Shown: positions 14,250-27,489 of the stretch, piece by piece
Layout of the letters: every line of letters begins with the position of its first letter
How positions within the stretch are numbered: position 1 is the stretch's first letter
NCBI RefSeq assembly: GCF_021155775.2
Contig: NC_060235.2
Coordinates: 36,558,607-36,622,606, forward strand
DNA: 64,000 nucleotides
DNA from: Neodiprion pinetum
Lineage: Eukaryota > Arthropoda > Insecta > Hymenoptera > Diprionidae
Direction of reading: 5' to 3'
The notes under the pieces: generated by a model
What the model was told of the DNA's origin: nothing
What the model saw: only the letters and a program-made list of their open reading frames with translations
Databases searched by the model: none
Translations under genes and position numbers: made by a program

Positions 14250-15654
14250 TGACGAATTTATTTATGCACATAAATTGGTATTTCGCACTTTGATATTCTT
14301 TATTACTTTGGCATTTTATTTACATGTACATATATAATTAGGTATGTGTTGTGTACCATGTACGATTGCATTGCTTGAGCAAAATAGTATTTATAATACA
14401 ATATATTTTTCAAAAATAAAATTACGCATATACTGTTTTACACTTGTAAGTCGTATTATTAATATATATATTTGTTAGTGAGTACGTAGTTGAGGCATTT
14501 TTTTTTTTTTATTTTTTGTTATTTTTAATAGAAATATAACCAATCTTCGCCTCGTATTGTAGCTGCAAATTGGTTCTCAGGCACTTAATTGAGATTTTTA
14601 TGGCGTTAATTCGACGAGTTTCGCTACGCCGTTAAAAGGCAATTGAGGGGCTTAGAAAATTAAACGAGAATCTAGAGTACGGTCCACGTGTCGTTTTGAA
14701 CGTGCCAAACGTTATCAAGTCTTTGTATCACGTTCAATTTAATTAATAGAAAATCTACGAGACTCTGAATTCCCGTAAGTTCGACGGTACCGATAACATG
14801 TATTTTGAATAATTCAAAACTTGAATGTCCCTTTGGATCGTGACTTGAATGTCACAAATATACACACGCGAACAATTATGGAAACGTTGCAGACGTCGGA
14901 TCAAAGTTTGTTTTCAATCTCTTGAAAAGTTTACCGTTTCTATTCGTAAGCCCCATTATACGTATAACGTCCACGATTTTCGTTTCGTCAATTTGCTTTG
15001 ATCAATCTATCGTCGAAGCCGTCGTGTACAGTCCGTTCTGATTATTTTTATAACGATTTTCTTATGTGCCGGTGCCAGTGTTCGGTATTTAAATATTTTC
15101 GTCAAGCTCGATTGTTGAACGTTTAAATTACACAGTCGTACAACAGTCGGGTATCTTTGGTCCGGTTATATGCAATAGTGGATATAAACATATCCCTAAA
15201 CATTTACACCGTTTGCTTACACATGTATACGATTAATCAGGTTCTGCGATTATTACTCGACTATTCGCAGCCTGATTTAGAGACTTTGGTTTGATTAAAC
15301 TAGCCGGTTGGGATTTTATTGCTGCCTATATATATATTTTTTTTATGAACGCGGCAATTCATGCAGGAATACGCGAGTCTCATTCAATTTGAAACTCTGT
15401 TTAACCGGGGACTATCGCACTTGATTAAATTTCAAACTTGGTTAATCAGTTGCAGCAATAAACTCGAAATTGATGAAAAAATATTTCTCTAACAATTATT
15501 ATACTCGAGCAATTTTATGAATGAAATCTGAATTTCAAACAGTTGGCGGATCGGGTTCTACGCCTCCGAAACACACGCTCGCTCTCTCTCTCTCTCTCTT
15601 TCTCTCTCCCATTCTCTCCCGCTCTTACACTCGGGTTAACAAAAGATCTAACTT
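14250..15654 (-). other. Probable 3' UTR and downstream flank of nautilus
   Basis: AT-rich sequence follows the nau stop codon (reading toward lower coordinates). AATAAA signals on the minus strand appear as TTTATT at 15315-15320, 14315-14320 and 14299-14304. I cannot tell which is used. A CT-rich microsatellite sits at about 15580-15609 on the plus strand. No coding potential seen. Confidence 0.4.
15580..15609. repeat. (CT)n microsatellite
   Basis: CT dinucleotides with one TTT interruption, about 50 bases past the nau stop codon and probably inside its 3' UTR (as GA repeats in the mRNA). Confidence 0.8.
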
Positions 15655-15785
15655 CTAATTATGAATCGGGTGATGATTTTCGATCGGTGAAGACGGCGCA
15701 CCGCTGATGCTCTGCACGATCATGCTCAGGCAGTCGAGACTGCTGCCGGCATTTTGAGTTGGGGTATTTTCCGTCTGTTCGTATC
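15655..15785 (-). CDS. nau: Terminal coding exon of a MyoD-family bHLH transcription factor (nautilus)
   Basis: Read on the minus strand, the exon follows a good acceptor (a TTATGTTACAG-type site, plus-strand complement at 15786-15796) and encodes 42 residues before TAG (complement of 15655-15657). It contains SSLDCLSMIVQSI. The pattern SSLDCLSxIVxxI is the amphipathic helix III near the C-terminus of MyoD/Myf proteins, which in vertebrate MyoD is needed to open silent muscle loci. The exon starts with the last two bases of a glycine codon, which joins in phase with the single trailing G of the exon at 50476-50554. After helix III comes a short Ser/Pro/His-rich tail of about 17 residues, much shorter than in vertebrate MyoD. 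The protein would be a nuclear E-box-binding activator of muscle genes. The bHLH domain is not in the window, so the family call rests on helix III and exon structure. Confidence 0.8.
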
Positions 15786-15999
15786 CTGTAACATAAAAAG
15801 AGGAAAATTACGAACTTCGCCGGACTTACCGAGTAAACAATGCACGAGGCTTACGTAAATTATGCATGCAATGCAGAAGACCGAACGCTGCGTGGGCGAG
15901 GGTAAAACTTTCCACTTTTATTAACCGTCGCCAGGGACGACGAGCAGAATTTTTAAATTTAGAAGCGCGTCGCTCTGTCGCTAAAGAGTTAATAAAAAA

Positions 16000-16024
16000 A
16001 AATAATAATAATAATAATAATAAT
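16000..16024. repeat. (AAT)n microsatellite
   Basis: About eight AAT units after a short A run. Confidence 0.8.
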
Positions 16025-16874
16025 GTATGCAAAGACGCCGCGAAAGCTGTTTAAAAAATTCAGAGAACTCGGAAATTAAGAAGACTCAAAAACTTCACGA
16101 TTATACCTACTGGTGAGAAATAAAAAGAAAAAGATGTCCAAGTCTTTCGGGGCGAAATAGCAAAGCTTTTTTGCTCACGTTAAGAAATGTATAAAATATA
16201 TGTACGTATGCGATGATGAAATAGAGTGTCGTTTCTTCTTTCACAATTTGTATAACATGTGTGGCTGTATTTTCGCTCCGTTAAATCCAGCCCCAATAAT
16301 ATGAATATGAACTCGGGATGTATTCGTTGGATTGAAAATTGCGTTGCGTTGGTTATACGGGAGGTTGATTCGCGGAAATATTTTTTCATCGTAATCGTAA
16401 CGCTCCGCTGAACATCGCACACAGCACGCCGTTAAATCGCTTGAAAATAAATTCCGGAAAAAAGAAACTTAATTTCAATCTCACCGGCGCTCGGTCTTTG
16501 AGATCAACGAAACACACTCTCCTGTCCAATTGAGCCGTCATTCGATCCTCGATGCGAAGAATTTGATTCCGCATTAAATCGATGAAACTCGAAGAAGCGT
16601 TTAATCTCGCAAATTGATCCGTCTTGGAGAATCGAAACTCGTTATCGCGAATGCAATTTCGTTAGCTCGGATCTGACGAGGTCAGGGTTGAAACTGATTA
16701 ATTCTATTAGCTCTCCGTGGCTTGTCGCGCCGACCCTTCTGACACCCTGAAGAAAAGGGACGAGGCCATTACGAGATAGTTAGAAAATCTTCCGCGGTCT
16801 GATCGAGCCAAGATTAGTCAGGAAGAAACCGATGAATAAAGGAAAATCGGTAGATTCGAGGATAATCATGTACG

Positions 16875-17282
16875 CACTGAGAAAAATTTCATTTGTTACA
16901 GTAACTAGAAAAGTTCAGTGAAACAGGTATCGTTGGAAAAACTGTTTGAATATTGTTGGAATTACGAAAAACGCTATCGTCGGTCCTTTTTTGGCAATTG
17001 CAACGCAAAATCAGTTTCTGAGGTTTACTCTACTTTTTTAGTTAAACAAGGCTTTGACGTCAATTTATCGTCGCACGAGCGTTAAATTTTCGCAACAGTT
17101 GCAAGAAAATATAGTAACGGTGATCGTAATGAGAAAGAATAGTAACGGATACCAGACTTTTCGGTAACAGCTGGAAAACTAATTTTCATTTTCTACCTAG
17201 AACTATATTTTTCGACTGTGGTAAAAAATGAAAATATTTAAAGACTGAGTGGTACCCGGAACTAAAAATTTCTCTCAGCGCA
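16875..17282 (-). mobile_element. CACTGAG MITE, copy A
   Basis: This copy is about 408 bp and reads in the opposite orientation to copies B and C. It begins CACTGAGAAAAATTTC and ends AATTTCTCTCAGCGC, which are inverted termini. The interior matches copies at 20755 and 58371 almost throughout, for example the complement of TTGTTTAACTAAAAAAGTAG. No coding capacity: a non-autonomous DNA transposon. Confidence 0.85.
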
Positions 17283-20200
17283 GAAAACACTTTTTTCAGT
17301 GACTGCAGTTACAGCGATTGTGGCGACGTAATTATTTATCACTACATAGATTGAAGTTACGTTAACGAATGTTTTTCAAACTCGACAAATTAGCATCTAA
17401 ATCCCTTTAGAATTTTCGCTAGAACAACAGTACTGCGATCTACGTACAATTACCATCGTGTGTGTAGATCGTGCTTTTCGCACATGAAGAAAACGGCGGA
17501 ACCTCGTATTTTCACGGAATTTGATCGTACATTGTTTTGATTGGTTTTTAAAGTTCCTGAATTGCAAATGAGTCGGAGAAGGTGGTTTGAACCGTATCGA
17601 ACTGTAAAAAGTTTTCGGGTCCCAGAAATCGAAAAATACCGACGATTGTATAAGGTTAACTTCTTTTGGCTTTTCTCAAAATTTTTACCGACTTTGAAAA
17701 ACGTTAGAAGCGCTTTACTAGCGTGTATCAGAAAAAATGACTGTATGAAATGGTTCCAAGTCGCTGCAACGGAGAAAAGGAAACGGCTTTTTCTCTTCCT
17801 GAATCGGCCGGCTGGATTTTCTTTTGACGGTGTTTTTTGAGTTCCCGGTTTCTCGTCACGCCGGTTCGATACGAAATCCCTTATGAATTTTTCCAGACGT
17901 TCTCGAAGGCCGGGATTGAGTCGGCCGAAGGGCGTCGAGGGTCGGGGATGACAGACGGACGACAAGGGTGTGGGCCAATTTGCATAGCCCAGCCTCGTTC
18001 TCGTTTGCATTGATCCCCTTACGTAATGGGAAACATTGCTTTTGTGTTATGCATACGGGACGGGGAAATTTACTTACTCGTATCTCTTCGCGACCTGTCA
18101 ACGTTTTCCGACCAGAAACCAGAAGCTGACGCGGCTCGAACTGCGTTTTTCAATTCTGATATCATTATAACTTCACGGAGTTCGCACCCTGGATGTTCGC
18201 AAACTGGAATACCTGGTATCAACGCCTGGGCGCTGAGCTAACATTGCACAAACTATAAACTTCCGCGTGTGTAACGAACGCTTCAGAAAAATTAACTCCA
18301 GTTTCGAATTGATTCAGGAATAATGAAACTCCAGATAACGCTCCGCGTACAGTAGAGTTAATTTTCTTTCGCCGCTTGATCGAGGATTCTTTCTCTTCAT
18401 CAGCTGAACGCGCACGGGAAGGGTTGTAAAAATTGCCGTAATACGCTAGGCCAATTAGCCGGCCTGCAACGGAATTCCTCCGTGCGCTGAGTAAAAACTA
18501 ATTTTCGAACCACACGCGCGAAGGGTAAGAAAAAAACAAAACGACTGATTAAACTCAACAACTTGCAAAATTGGCGAGACACGAGCAAGTCCGAATATAT
18601 ATCTACTTTGCTAACAAAATTACCCCGCACGAGCCGTTCTACGGAGGATCCGGGATGGGGGTTTGGAAATAAAAGCTCGGCCCAGAGAGTGAATTTAGCT
18701 GGTGGTTTTCATTCGAAGCGTGAGGCGCGGGATAGTTGCTCGTGTAAATAGGTGGCGGAACAAAAAGCTGGGTTGCGGTGGAATACAAAAGTGGAAAGAA
18801 TCGCGCAGGCGCAAAAGGAAAGCCGGGAATTAATACCTGCGGCGGGAAATCGCGCTTGTCCAGTCCGAAACGCGATAAGCTGCCAAGAATAACGATCTTC
18901 GCGCTTTGAGGATTTGCGCCACGCTTTGCCAGGCCTCGTTTCTCCCTGGCAAGAAGATCGCGGTATCCTTGGCGTCGGAAAAACGTTGGACAAAAAATGA
19001 GCCTGAAATGCTGAGAAAGTTCAAAACCCTTTCCCTTCCTCGCGCCGCCGTCCTTTTACCAACGATGTCTCAAGAGATTAAGGTTACTTTTCGACCTCGC
19101 CGATAAATTCGTCTCGATTGCTCCTCATCCCTTTGGCTCGGCTGCTGCAGCTTTCTGTAATACGCCGCCTTGTTTTTGCTCTCGTGGGCTCGTGAGTTTC
19201 GGCTTTTTGGATATAACGCAGAACTTTCTAGGGCCTTCTTTATTATTTGAAAACTTTCAAGGTATTAAATTTACACGCGTGGCTGCTGATCTGTTCGAAT
19301 CTGTTCTTCAAGATCTGAATGTTTCATACGATGAGGCACGGTCGAGCATTTTTCCAGATTCAGATTTCGAAAACTGATTGATTATAAAATATCAAATTTG
19401 AGAAATTTCTTGATTTGAGTTGCGAAAAGAGTTGAGAGGAAAACGTGGGAAGAACAACCGACGCTGAATTCCGCCACGGATCGTTTCACGGTCGTAAAAG
19501 TTGTCCAATTGTCCGATAGTTTCGGTCAGGCAATAATTTTAAAACCGGAAACGGAGGTAGATTAAAAAGATATTATATATATGTTATGATAATTTTTTAA
19601 ACCCACAATTCAAGCCAAATCCATCAAGTAATTAGCTGGGAATTTATCAGCTTGAATATGTTAAACTGAATTAAATTGAACACAAAACACGAAAAACCAA
19701 GAAAAATATATATTTTTGTTCTAATAAAATTCGGCGGTGGATTCGAACTTCGGCGCAGAATCAAAACGCCTGTTTTTAGACTCACTTGTACTTAATTCCG
19801 GATCTATACGTACTCGTATATATTAATTTTCGGAGCTTGTGTGACACAAAATTTTCTCTCACGCCAAACAAAATGACAGCTACAGAGTGAGTGCGATGTA
19901 CAATTTTACTTCCAAGTGAATTTTCTAACAACCAAGAATACAGCCCGCAAAAAATCCAAAAAAAAAGAAAAAAACGGGTATAGTTGGCTTTTGACGTGAA
20001 AACGAGGTGTGGCTTTTCAGCGAGTCGATTATCATCGGGGGCTTGATTTCGAAGGTGGACGACTGACGAGGGAGATAGATCGAGTAATTGATACCAACTG
20101 CAGGGTGTTGCTCGGTGCGTTTTCTATTAGCGGTGTTAAAGAGCGACGACACGCACCGTCAACTTGGCCTTTGAGAGCGTTTAGGCCGCACGCGGCGTCT

Positions 20201-20754
20201 CCGTAGCCTTTCTCGCTCGGTTCTGGGCGGGTGTTGATAGCGTTTAACGTTGATCGATCGTTGTGCACCGAAGAAACGTGGCGGAAGCTGACCTACCTCC
20301 ACAACCGAACCCGGGGAGAGACTCGCGGGACAGGATAAAGATATACCTACACGGATCTCCGAGTGCCTAATAATATTGAACGAAGAGAAATGTGCCAACA
20401 GATGCCGGCCTTTACGGAGCTGGGAGGCAGGTGGGTTCGGCCTGTAATGCAGCCGACGTTGAACACGTGGGATGAAAATGTTCCAGCGGCGAGCTTGCTA
20501 CTTTTTGACTGATGGCTGCCGCGTAATTATACCTGAGCAACGAAACGTCTCAACTCCGTGATCATTTGCTATTTTGGTAACTGGCGTTGCGTTCCTCGCG
20601 TCGTCGTTTCAGATGTCAAAACTACCCTTAGTCAGCCCGTGGTCCGAGTCTCGATACGGTTCCAGTGGCTACTTTTGGCACTTTTGGAAATGAAAGGGAT
20701 AACGGAAAGGCTTCTTTTTCTACGACGTTGGAAATTCTGGCCATTGAAATTATA
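17283..20754. other. Nautilus intron, between MITE copies A and B; nothing assignable
   Basis: Several open frames of 60-186 codons, including a minus-strand one at 17450-18010, but none has a recognisable motif or flanking splice sites. An A-rich tract lies at about 19947-19976. Confidence 0.4.
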
Positions 20755-21181
20755 CACTGAGAGAAATTTTCAGTTCCGGTTACCGCTCAGTCCTTAACTA
20801 TTTTCATTTTTTACCACAATCGAAAAATATAGTTCCAGGTAGAAAATAAAAATTAGTTTTCTAGCTGTTACCGGAAAGTCTGGTATCCGTTACTATTCTT
20901 TCTCATTACGATCACTGTTACTATATTTTCTAGCAACTGTTGCGAAAATTTAATACTTGTGTAACGATAAATTGATGTCAAAGCCTTGTTAAACTAAAAA
21001 AGTAGAGTAAACCGAACAATCTGATTTTGCATTGCAATTACCAAAAAAGGATCGAAAATAGCGCAAAATGTTTACGTGTATCTCGTTTTTCGTAATTCCA
21101 ACAATATTCAAACAGTTTTTCTAACGATAATGTTTTACTGAATTTTTCTAGTTACCGTATCAAATGAAATTTTTCTCAGTG
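20755..21181 (+). mobile_element. CACTGAG MITE, copy B, flanked by TA
   Basis: A 427-bp unit with termini CACTGAGAGAAATTTT and ATTTTTCTCAGTG, flanked on both sides by TA (20753-20754 and 21182-21183). This fits a Tc1/mariner-type target duplication. It has no ORF of its own. Confidence 0.85.
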
Positions 21182-24100
21182 TACCATCTACTAAATTCCA
21201 AGCTCACAACAAATTGATGCGAGGAAAATTTTCACTGGTTTATTTGTGCCTAGATGATCTCTTCGCCAAACAGTTACTAATTAGTAATATTGAACCAGCG
21301 ATTCATCGTTAACAGTGATAGTTGACTGACTGACCTAGGTTCCGTAATAATTGTTGATCCTGGTGACAACCAGGAACAAATATCGTTGAACGTAAAAATC
21401 GGTGTACCTATCAAGCATCGAGTTAACGATACATAAAAATATGAAACTAGCTACTCGATACGCGCAGTGATGAGAAAGAGAAAAAATTTCACTATAACGT
21501 GAAAACTTTTACGACTTGAGATCCGTGAGGGGTTTCGGTTCTTTACAATAGCATGAATAAGTTTTATAGCGGTTGCAGCGGATCACCGCGATGCCGGACG
21601 TCGAGCTTTCGTGTCGTTGAACTTATTCGAAAGTTTTTCAATTCGAGGGTCGACGACGATATTTGTTGGGCCAATAAAATCTCTTAACCCTCGATGCTGA
21701 CGATATATCGGGAAAAATTGAAAACATACGACGCTGTTTCTTCTGAGTATACGTATGTCATGTATTTTCCTATTTCAATCGCTTTTCTTTCACTGAGAGA
21801 AAAATCTTGAAGTCGCGAATCCGAATTGCTTTAATCGACGAGTTGTTTCACCATCAGTGATAACAATGGTTGGCTTCCGTTGAATCGAAGAATAATGGCC
21901 GGTCAAATTAACACGAATAATACAAATGCTGAAACTTTTTTTCGGTCCTCTCTGTCTCCAGAGCAACGCGCAAAGTTTGGGAGAATTCCTTAACGCGCAG
22001 GATGAGCATGCGGCTCGTTTTGGGTGATGTGGGTGTCTGTCGGAACGAAGAAACTGAGCGTAGCGTGTAGTTTTTGGGTTCCTATAATAGAGACGTCGAG
22101 CCCCAATTGAGCCGGGATCAGCTCGGTTCATCTCTGAGCTGAGCGTGTTTAAAAAAGTTCGCATTAGCACAGTGAATTTACGATTACATTCGCTACCGTG
22201 AGATAGAGACGGTGTGTCACCGGGTGTATAAATAGTGAATACACGCATATCTCAGTCTGTTTATACTCATATCTCTAGGGTGGAAATAAAAACCATTGAG
22301 AACACTCGGCACGCGATAAAGTCACGGTGAAATCCATTAAAAATAAGAAGGACAATAATAAATAAGCTTCAATGGTTTCGGGAGATAAACTAGACGCGGG
22401 GTTGAGAGGAGGAGGATATAATACTTATTTATTCGCTTATTGCGAGAGGCGAAGGTGTTTCCGAAATATACGACAGATATTCTCTTCTCGGTTAACCTAC
22501 ATTTCCTAAAATTCTTTTTCCATACATCAGTTATTTCAGCTTTCGAATATTCCAGGACAAAATCATGCGTTATTTTCGACTCGGGAAGGGCAGACCAACG
22601 TCTAATCGTGATTGATGTTACATCTCACCTCTAGGATCGTCATCGGTACCTCTAGTTCATCTGTTTCGGATCGGGAAGCGAGTTTTTGACTTTTCATCTG
22701 GAAAATTTTATACCTATCATTGAAAAATGACTTAGTATTCCGATCCACGGTGACTCGATTGCTCGATAAACATCTGCCGCTCTGCGTACCGTTTCTCCTA
22801 TTCCATATGACCAAAAATTCGAACAAGAGCTAATAAAATGCAAATGAAAATTATTCGCTCTCGACTCTCCGTGGAAAGCAAATAAGAAGGATGGTAAAAA
22901 ATATACGATAGAAGTAAATTCAGAGGAAATGAAAACTGGGTAGAGGAATCCTATGCAATCTGAAATTTTCCTCAACCTCGTATCCGCGAAAGATATGATA
23001 AATTGGAAACAAAACGACGTATCGTTCCGAGCTTAGATCCACCCAGCCGATACAAGTGGTATTTTCGAGGCGAAAAGTTTTTAGGACGGTAAAAAAGTGC
23101 CAACTTCATTGTGAGTATCGCGAGAAACGTGAACGAGGAAAGGCGGCAGGCCGTGTTACAAGGTGAAAAAGAACTTTTCAACACTTTCGTGGCTGAGCTC
23201 CGGTCCGAAATCTGTGTCCCATCGGAGGTCTAAAAATTCTTTGCGAAGGTTGTTGACCTTATCTCATATTCTCATCACTCGCTCGCTCCGCAGCTCGGCT
23301 ACCTTAACTCATCCCCCTAAAACGTAGACTCATTGATCCCGCAGCGTCGATACGGATATTCCGACCAGGATTTAATAAAAACAAAAAACGTACATAGGGA
23401 TGGATTTTTTTGGAGCTTGCAGAAAGGAGCCGGGAAAATAAGACCAGAACAAGACAGCGACCAATGAGAAGAAGGAAAGTTAACAGAGCCAGCTCTTTGA
23501 TGTGCGTATTGTACTACTTTGAATCGAGATTCGAATACCGTCTTGAAAAAGAATCGAAGGATATTAGCCACGCGATCAAGGACGTGGCCCTTTCCCAGGT
23601 TCACCCGTAACGGGAAGCTCGTTAGTCCTATTTTGCAGAAAGCTTCCGTTTGAGCTGTGCAAGCCTAGAACTATCATCATTTCTGTCGCGCGAGCTTTGA
23701 AGAGGCGAAAGCTACTTACAGAGAGCCTTCACCTTGACTCAAAGGAATCTCGTAATGAAGCATTTCAAGGAGAACAGTTGCGAGGGGTGGGCCCGGTTCT
23801 TTGATGCGAAATGACGCGATGTCGGGACCTCCGAGAATTTGGGGAACCCACCGCCCACCTACCTCCTTTATGCCAATGCACCTTGTCGTCCCTGCCAAAT
23901 CCGTAACGGGTTCGAGTCGACCTGCGCAACGCTAATCAAATATCAATTTCACCCCATCGACAACCGTGTGCGATACCCCGGAACGGAAACCGGTACGGTA
24001 CGAATTCCGGCTCCACTAGCCGCGGTTACAGTTTCAACACCATTTCCATCCTCATTAGCAGGACGGTACTTCATCACATCGATATTTGCGCGCAGTGCGT

Positions 24101-27100
24101 GAACTTTGGGAGTGGAGAACCTTTCATGGAACTCCATGTCCCTCCACTCCGACCATGGTCATCCTTTTTCGCCTTCTTTCAATAAGACTGCGTCTTAAAC
24201 GAGCCTTGGCTCGAATGGTCGAAGGCTATTATCGCTTTTTGAGTGGCGTAATAACCGGGAGGGTAAGTTAACGGCGCGGTTGAAGAGGTCGTCTGATGTC
24301 TCCGGGACTCCGGAGGTTGCATCAGGATTCGTGCACCGCGCTACAGCTTTTTTGGTCGGTGGTCCCTTTGCGACGTTCCGGTTGTATCTGAGTGTTGATC
24401 TAGACTAGGAAGTGGCTTGACGACGTAGCTTACAGGAAACGATGTTCATTAATATCAGAACGACCTCCTCCTTTGTGGCTCTATATACATGTACGGCGGT
24501 TGGAACTCGACCCCGTTGCAGTGTCGGTGTCTGGCTGAAAACCGTGAACTACGAACTTGGGCTAAGAAAAACTTACAAATATTCGCAGTAAAGTTTTAAC
24601 ACGAATCAGAGCGGAGCTAATTGCAGAATTATACCGAGAAGAGAATGCTGTCTCGTTAGCTGGGTGAAAAAATGTCGCAAAAATGCGACGCGCCCGCTCC
24701 AAACGCGGAAAGGTGAGCTGTGAAAATTGCGACGAGTCAAACGAAGATATAACACCGCGGGGACTACGTTCGAAATATCAAAACGAATGGCTCGGCACAG
24801 AGTCGAGTCTTGTTTCGCACCTGTCGCGGAGGTCGGGAGGGACAAAAAGATGACGGAAACAGTGCAGCAATGCAAGTCTGAATGAAATTCATGCGGTACA
24901 CAAGGCTCGTCAGAAATAGCCAGTCGGCTTTTGGGATGAGGCAATGTAGAATGTATATTTGAAAACGGAAGTCTATCTTTAAATATAGGGTGTGCCGGCA
25001 CACTTCGATTCACAACACTTGCTTGAATTATGACATGTTTTATCTACGCGCATTATGAATCATACAAGATGCGTTCGGCGGGATATCGCGTTGCGAGACG
25101 AAGGCGCGATAACTCATTCTCACATTAAACGCCTATTTCACGCCGTAATTCGAACACCCGTTATAACGCGGGCGACGTCGTCCCTTCGCACTAGGCATGT
25201 CAGATTTATGCACGATCGAGAAAAAAAAAAAAAAAAAAATCGAGGCTTAAAGTAGCCAGAAAAGAAACTCGTATCGTAGCTATGCTTGAAAATATCGCGA
25301 CGTGAATTGATTCAGCCTTTTTAACGCACGTCGTGGGGAAAAAGTTTATACACGGGAGGAAAGATCGGCGAAACTTTGACTCTTCCTCAATTAGACGCGA
25401 CTGTGTGATATGCTAAACTCGAGAAAGCCGGGAAAATTGAACTCTGACTCTCCTCGCCGAGGTCCGCTTATATTGAATCTTTGGTATTCCTGGCGTGAAA
25501 TCAAATATTGAAGAGGCAACCCGAGAGATAAGAAGCCGGGTAGAAAATCCCGGAGTCGTAGAAGTGAACCTGCTGATTTGTTTGATTAAAAAATCAGAGC
25601 CCTGGAATGAAATCATTGGCGTCTAATTACCATTCTCGGATCTCCAAACACGCGTAAAAAGAAAATCCGATCCCGATCCTCCCGGCTATACGGACACCTC
25701 GTGCACATGTGCGTGTACCAACTCACTTAGTGATGCGGCAGGATTTATTTACCCGCACCTTTCCGCGTGTGGAAACCGATAGTCGTTAAGCCCAAGCCTT
25801 CGAGCGGCTCTTAAATACTGGACAAACTAACAAACCGATATCCCGAGTGTATAAACTCCGTTTAGCCCGGTTAATTGCAGAGTTCTATTTTTCGATGTTC
25901 CTCGCGGTGTTTTTCCTAGACTGTATCAATCAGCCGATTACCGGTTCTGACGATGGGAGAGAAAAGAAAAAAAAAACGAAAGAAAAGAAGAAAAAATAAA
26001 AATAAAAAAAAAATAAGGAAAGAAGGGGGATGGCGTCGAGAGACGTTCGAATAAATTTCCGCCACTTTTTGAGGAAAACTTTGGATATAATGGTACGAAA
26101 ATAGACCGTCGACGGGGTTCGGGGCAGTTAAGGATACGGAGTAGGTACATCTCGTGGCGTCGGTGGAGCTAAACGATTTACAATTTCCACTCGGAAAAAA
26201 TATCGCCTCATTGTTTGCTTAGGGCGTCTATACAAACTAACCGTCGCCCAGGCCATGGGGTGCGCTACAAACAATCCTCTCCACCCCCGCTCCTCCCCCA
26301 TCCGCCGGTAGCTCCGCCGTTTTATAGCTCGCCGTTCCCCGTGTGACCACAGCCGTAACTTTTCTCAACCAAGTCTTCTGTATTCGTGATCCTCTCACGG
26401 GTTAGGATGTGTGTTTTACCTAATATTGTGCTGCTTTAGGGATGTGTCGGGTATACAGTCTGAATGAAAAGTTTCCAAACCGAAGGGAGGGAGAATTATA
26501 AAACAAAGATTGCTTAACAAAGTCAACCTCGTTGGACTTTGTGGATTTTTTTTTTTTTTTTCTTATTATCAATCTATCAATTCTAATTAAGAAATCCCGA
26601 TCATTGAGAATTTTGAAAATAATTTTATCGTCAATTCTATCATAAAATTTTAATAAACGTATAGCTGATTCAATTGAGTACCGACACACAAACGAAATTC
26701 AAGCCAATTGGATTCGTGAAAATTGGATGAACGATACGATCTTGGTATCGAAAAATCATTGTAACAATTTTATTTTACCAAAATCATTTGTGTCACGTGA
26801 AGTTGCGCTAGACGGGTGCAAGCTTCGGTTGCTAAAGACCTGAGCTCACCGCGATTAGGCGAGCTCAACCTGGTGCTGGAGAGCGTATTAAAAGGAATCG
26901 AGTGAACGATAATCCAGACACCGCATGCATATAGGTATAACATATCGAGCGGAAACGTTTTCGTCGAGGATAATTTCATTCCTTGATCGCGAACAGCTGC
27001 TAAAGAATGTAGGTAGCATAGTTACGGGTATGTATAACGGTGGTAAAAAAAAAAAAAGAAAAACTAGACAAGGAGGATCAGTGAATGTAAAAACAAACGA

Positions 27101-27337
27101 CCAATCGACGGCTAATTAATCCTGGCGCCACGATATAATGACGCGGCTGAGAGATTTCCGAGTCTCAATGTTTACACGAAATCAAAAAATCGGTGATTTT
27201 AATTGAAAGATAGTAAACACGGGTTATGGACACTCGCTCGGCAGCAGCGCGACTCGATCCGGTGACTTTTGATTATTTTTTCAAACCTATATATTGATTG
27301 ATTGCCCGGGTTCCTGCATCCGGGGGTGGTGGCGAAC
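21182..27337. other. Nautilus intron; nothing assignable
   Basis: Includes an A19-20 run (25221-25240), a purine-rich A/G tract (25951-26027) and a T15-16 run (26547-26562). A small hairpin with TCCTGGT/ACCAGGA arms is near 21357-21375. No gene found. Confidence 0.4.
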
Positions 27338-27355
27338 GGGGGGGGGGGGGGGGGG
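27338..27355. repeat. G18 homopolymer
   Basis: Eighteen consecutive G residues, able to form G-quadruplex structures and prone to length error in sequencing. Confidence 0.85.
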
Positions 27356-27489
27356 ACACGGAGGAAATAAAAATTAACGATAAAATCGAGCCTCTCGACT
27401 CTCGGTTGGAATCGTACAACGCGACGTCGTCGATCGGAAGCCTCGGGAGATTGATTTATGGAACTGTATAAGGTGCGTCGGCTGCTCAC

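Noticed and set aside
17450..18010. 186-codon minus-strand open frame
   Set aside because: No motif or family resemblance, no flanking splice logic, and overlapping open frames on the other strand.
21790..22248. 152-codon minus-strand open frame
   Set aside because: No recognisable family and no splice or promoter context.
23908..23925. GGTTCGAGTC, tRNA T-arm-like (also near 46188 and 19737)
   Set aside because: No acceptor stem, D-arm or anticodon arm can be built around any of these.
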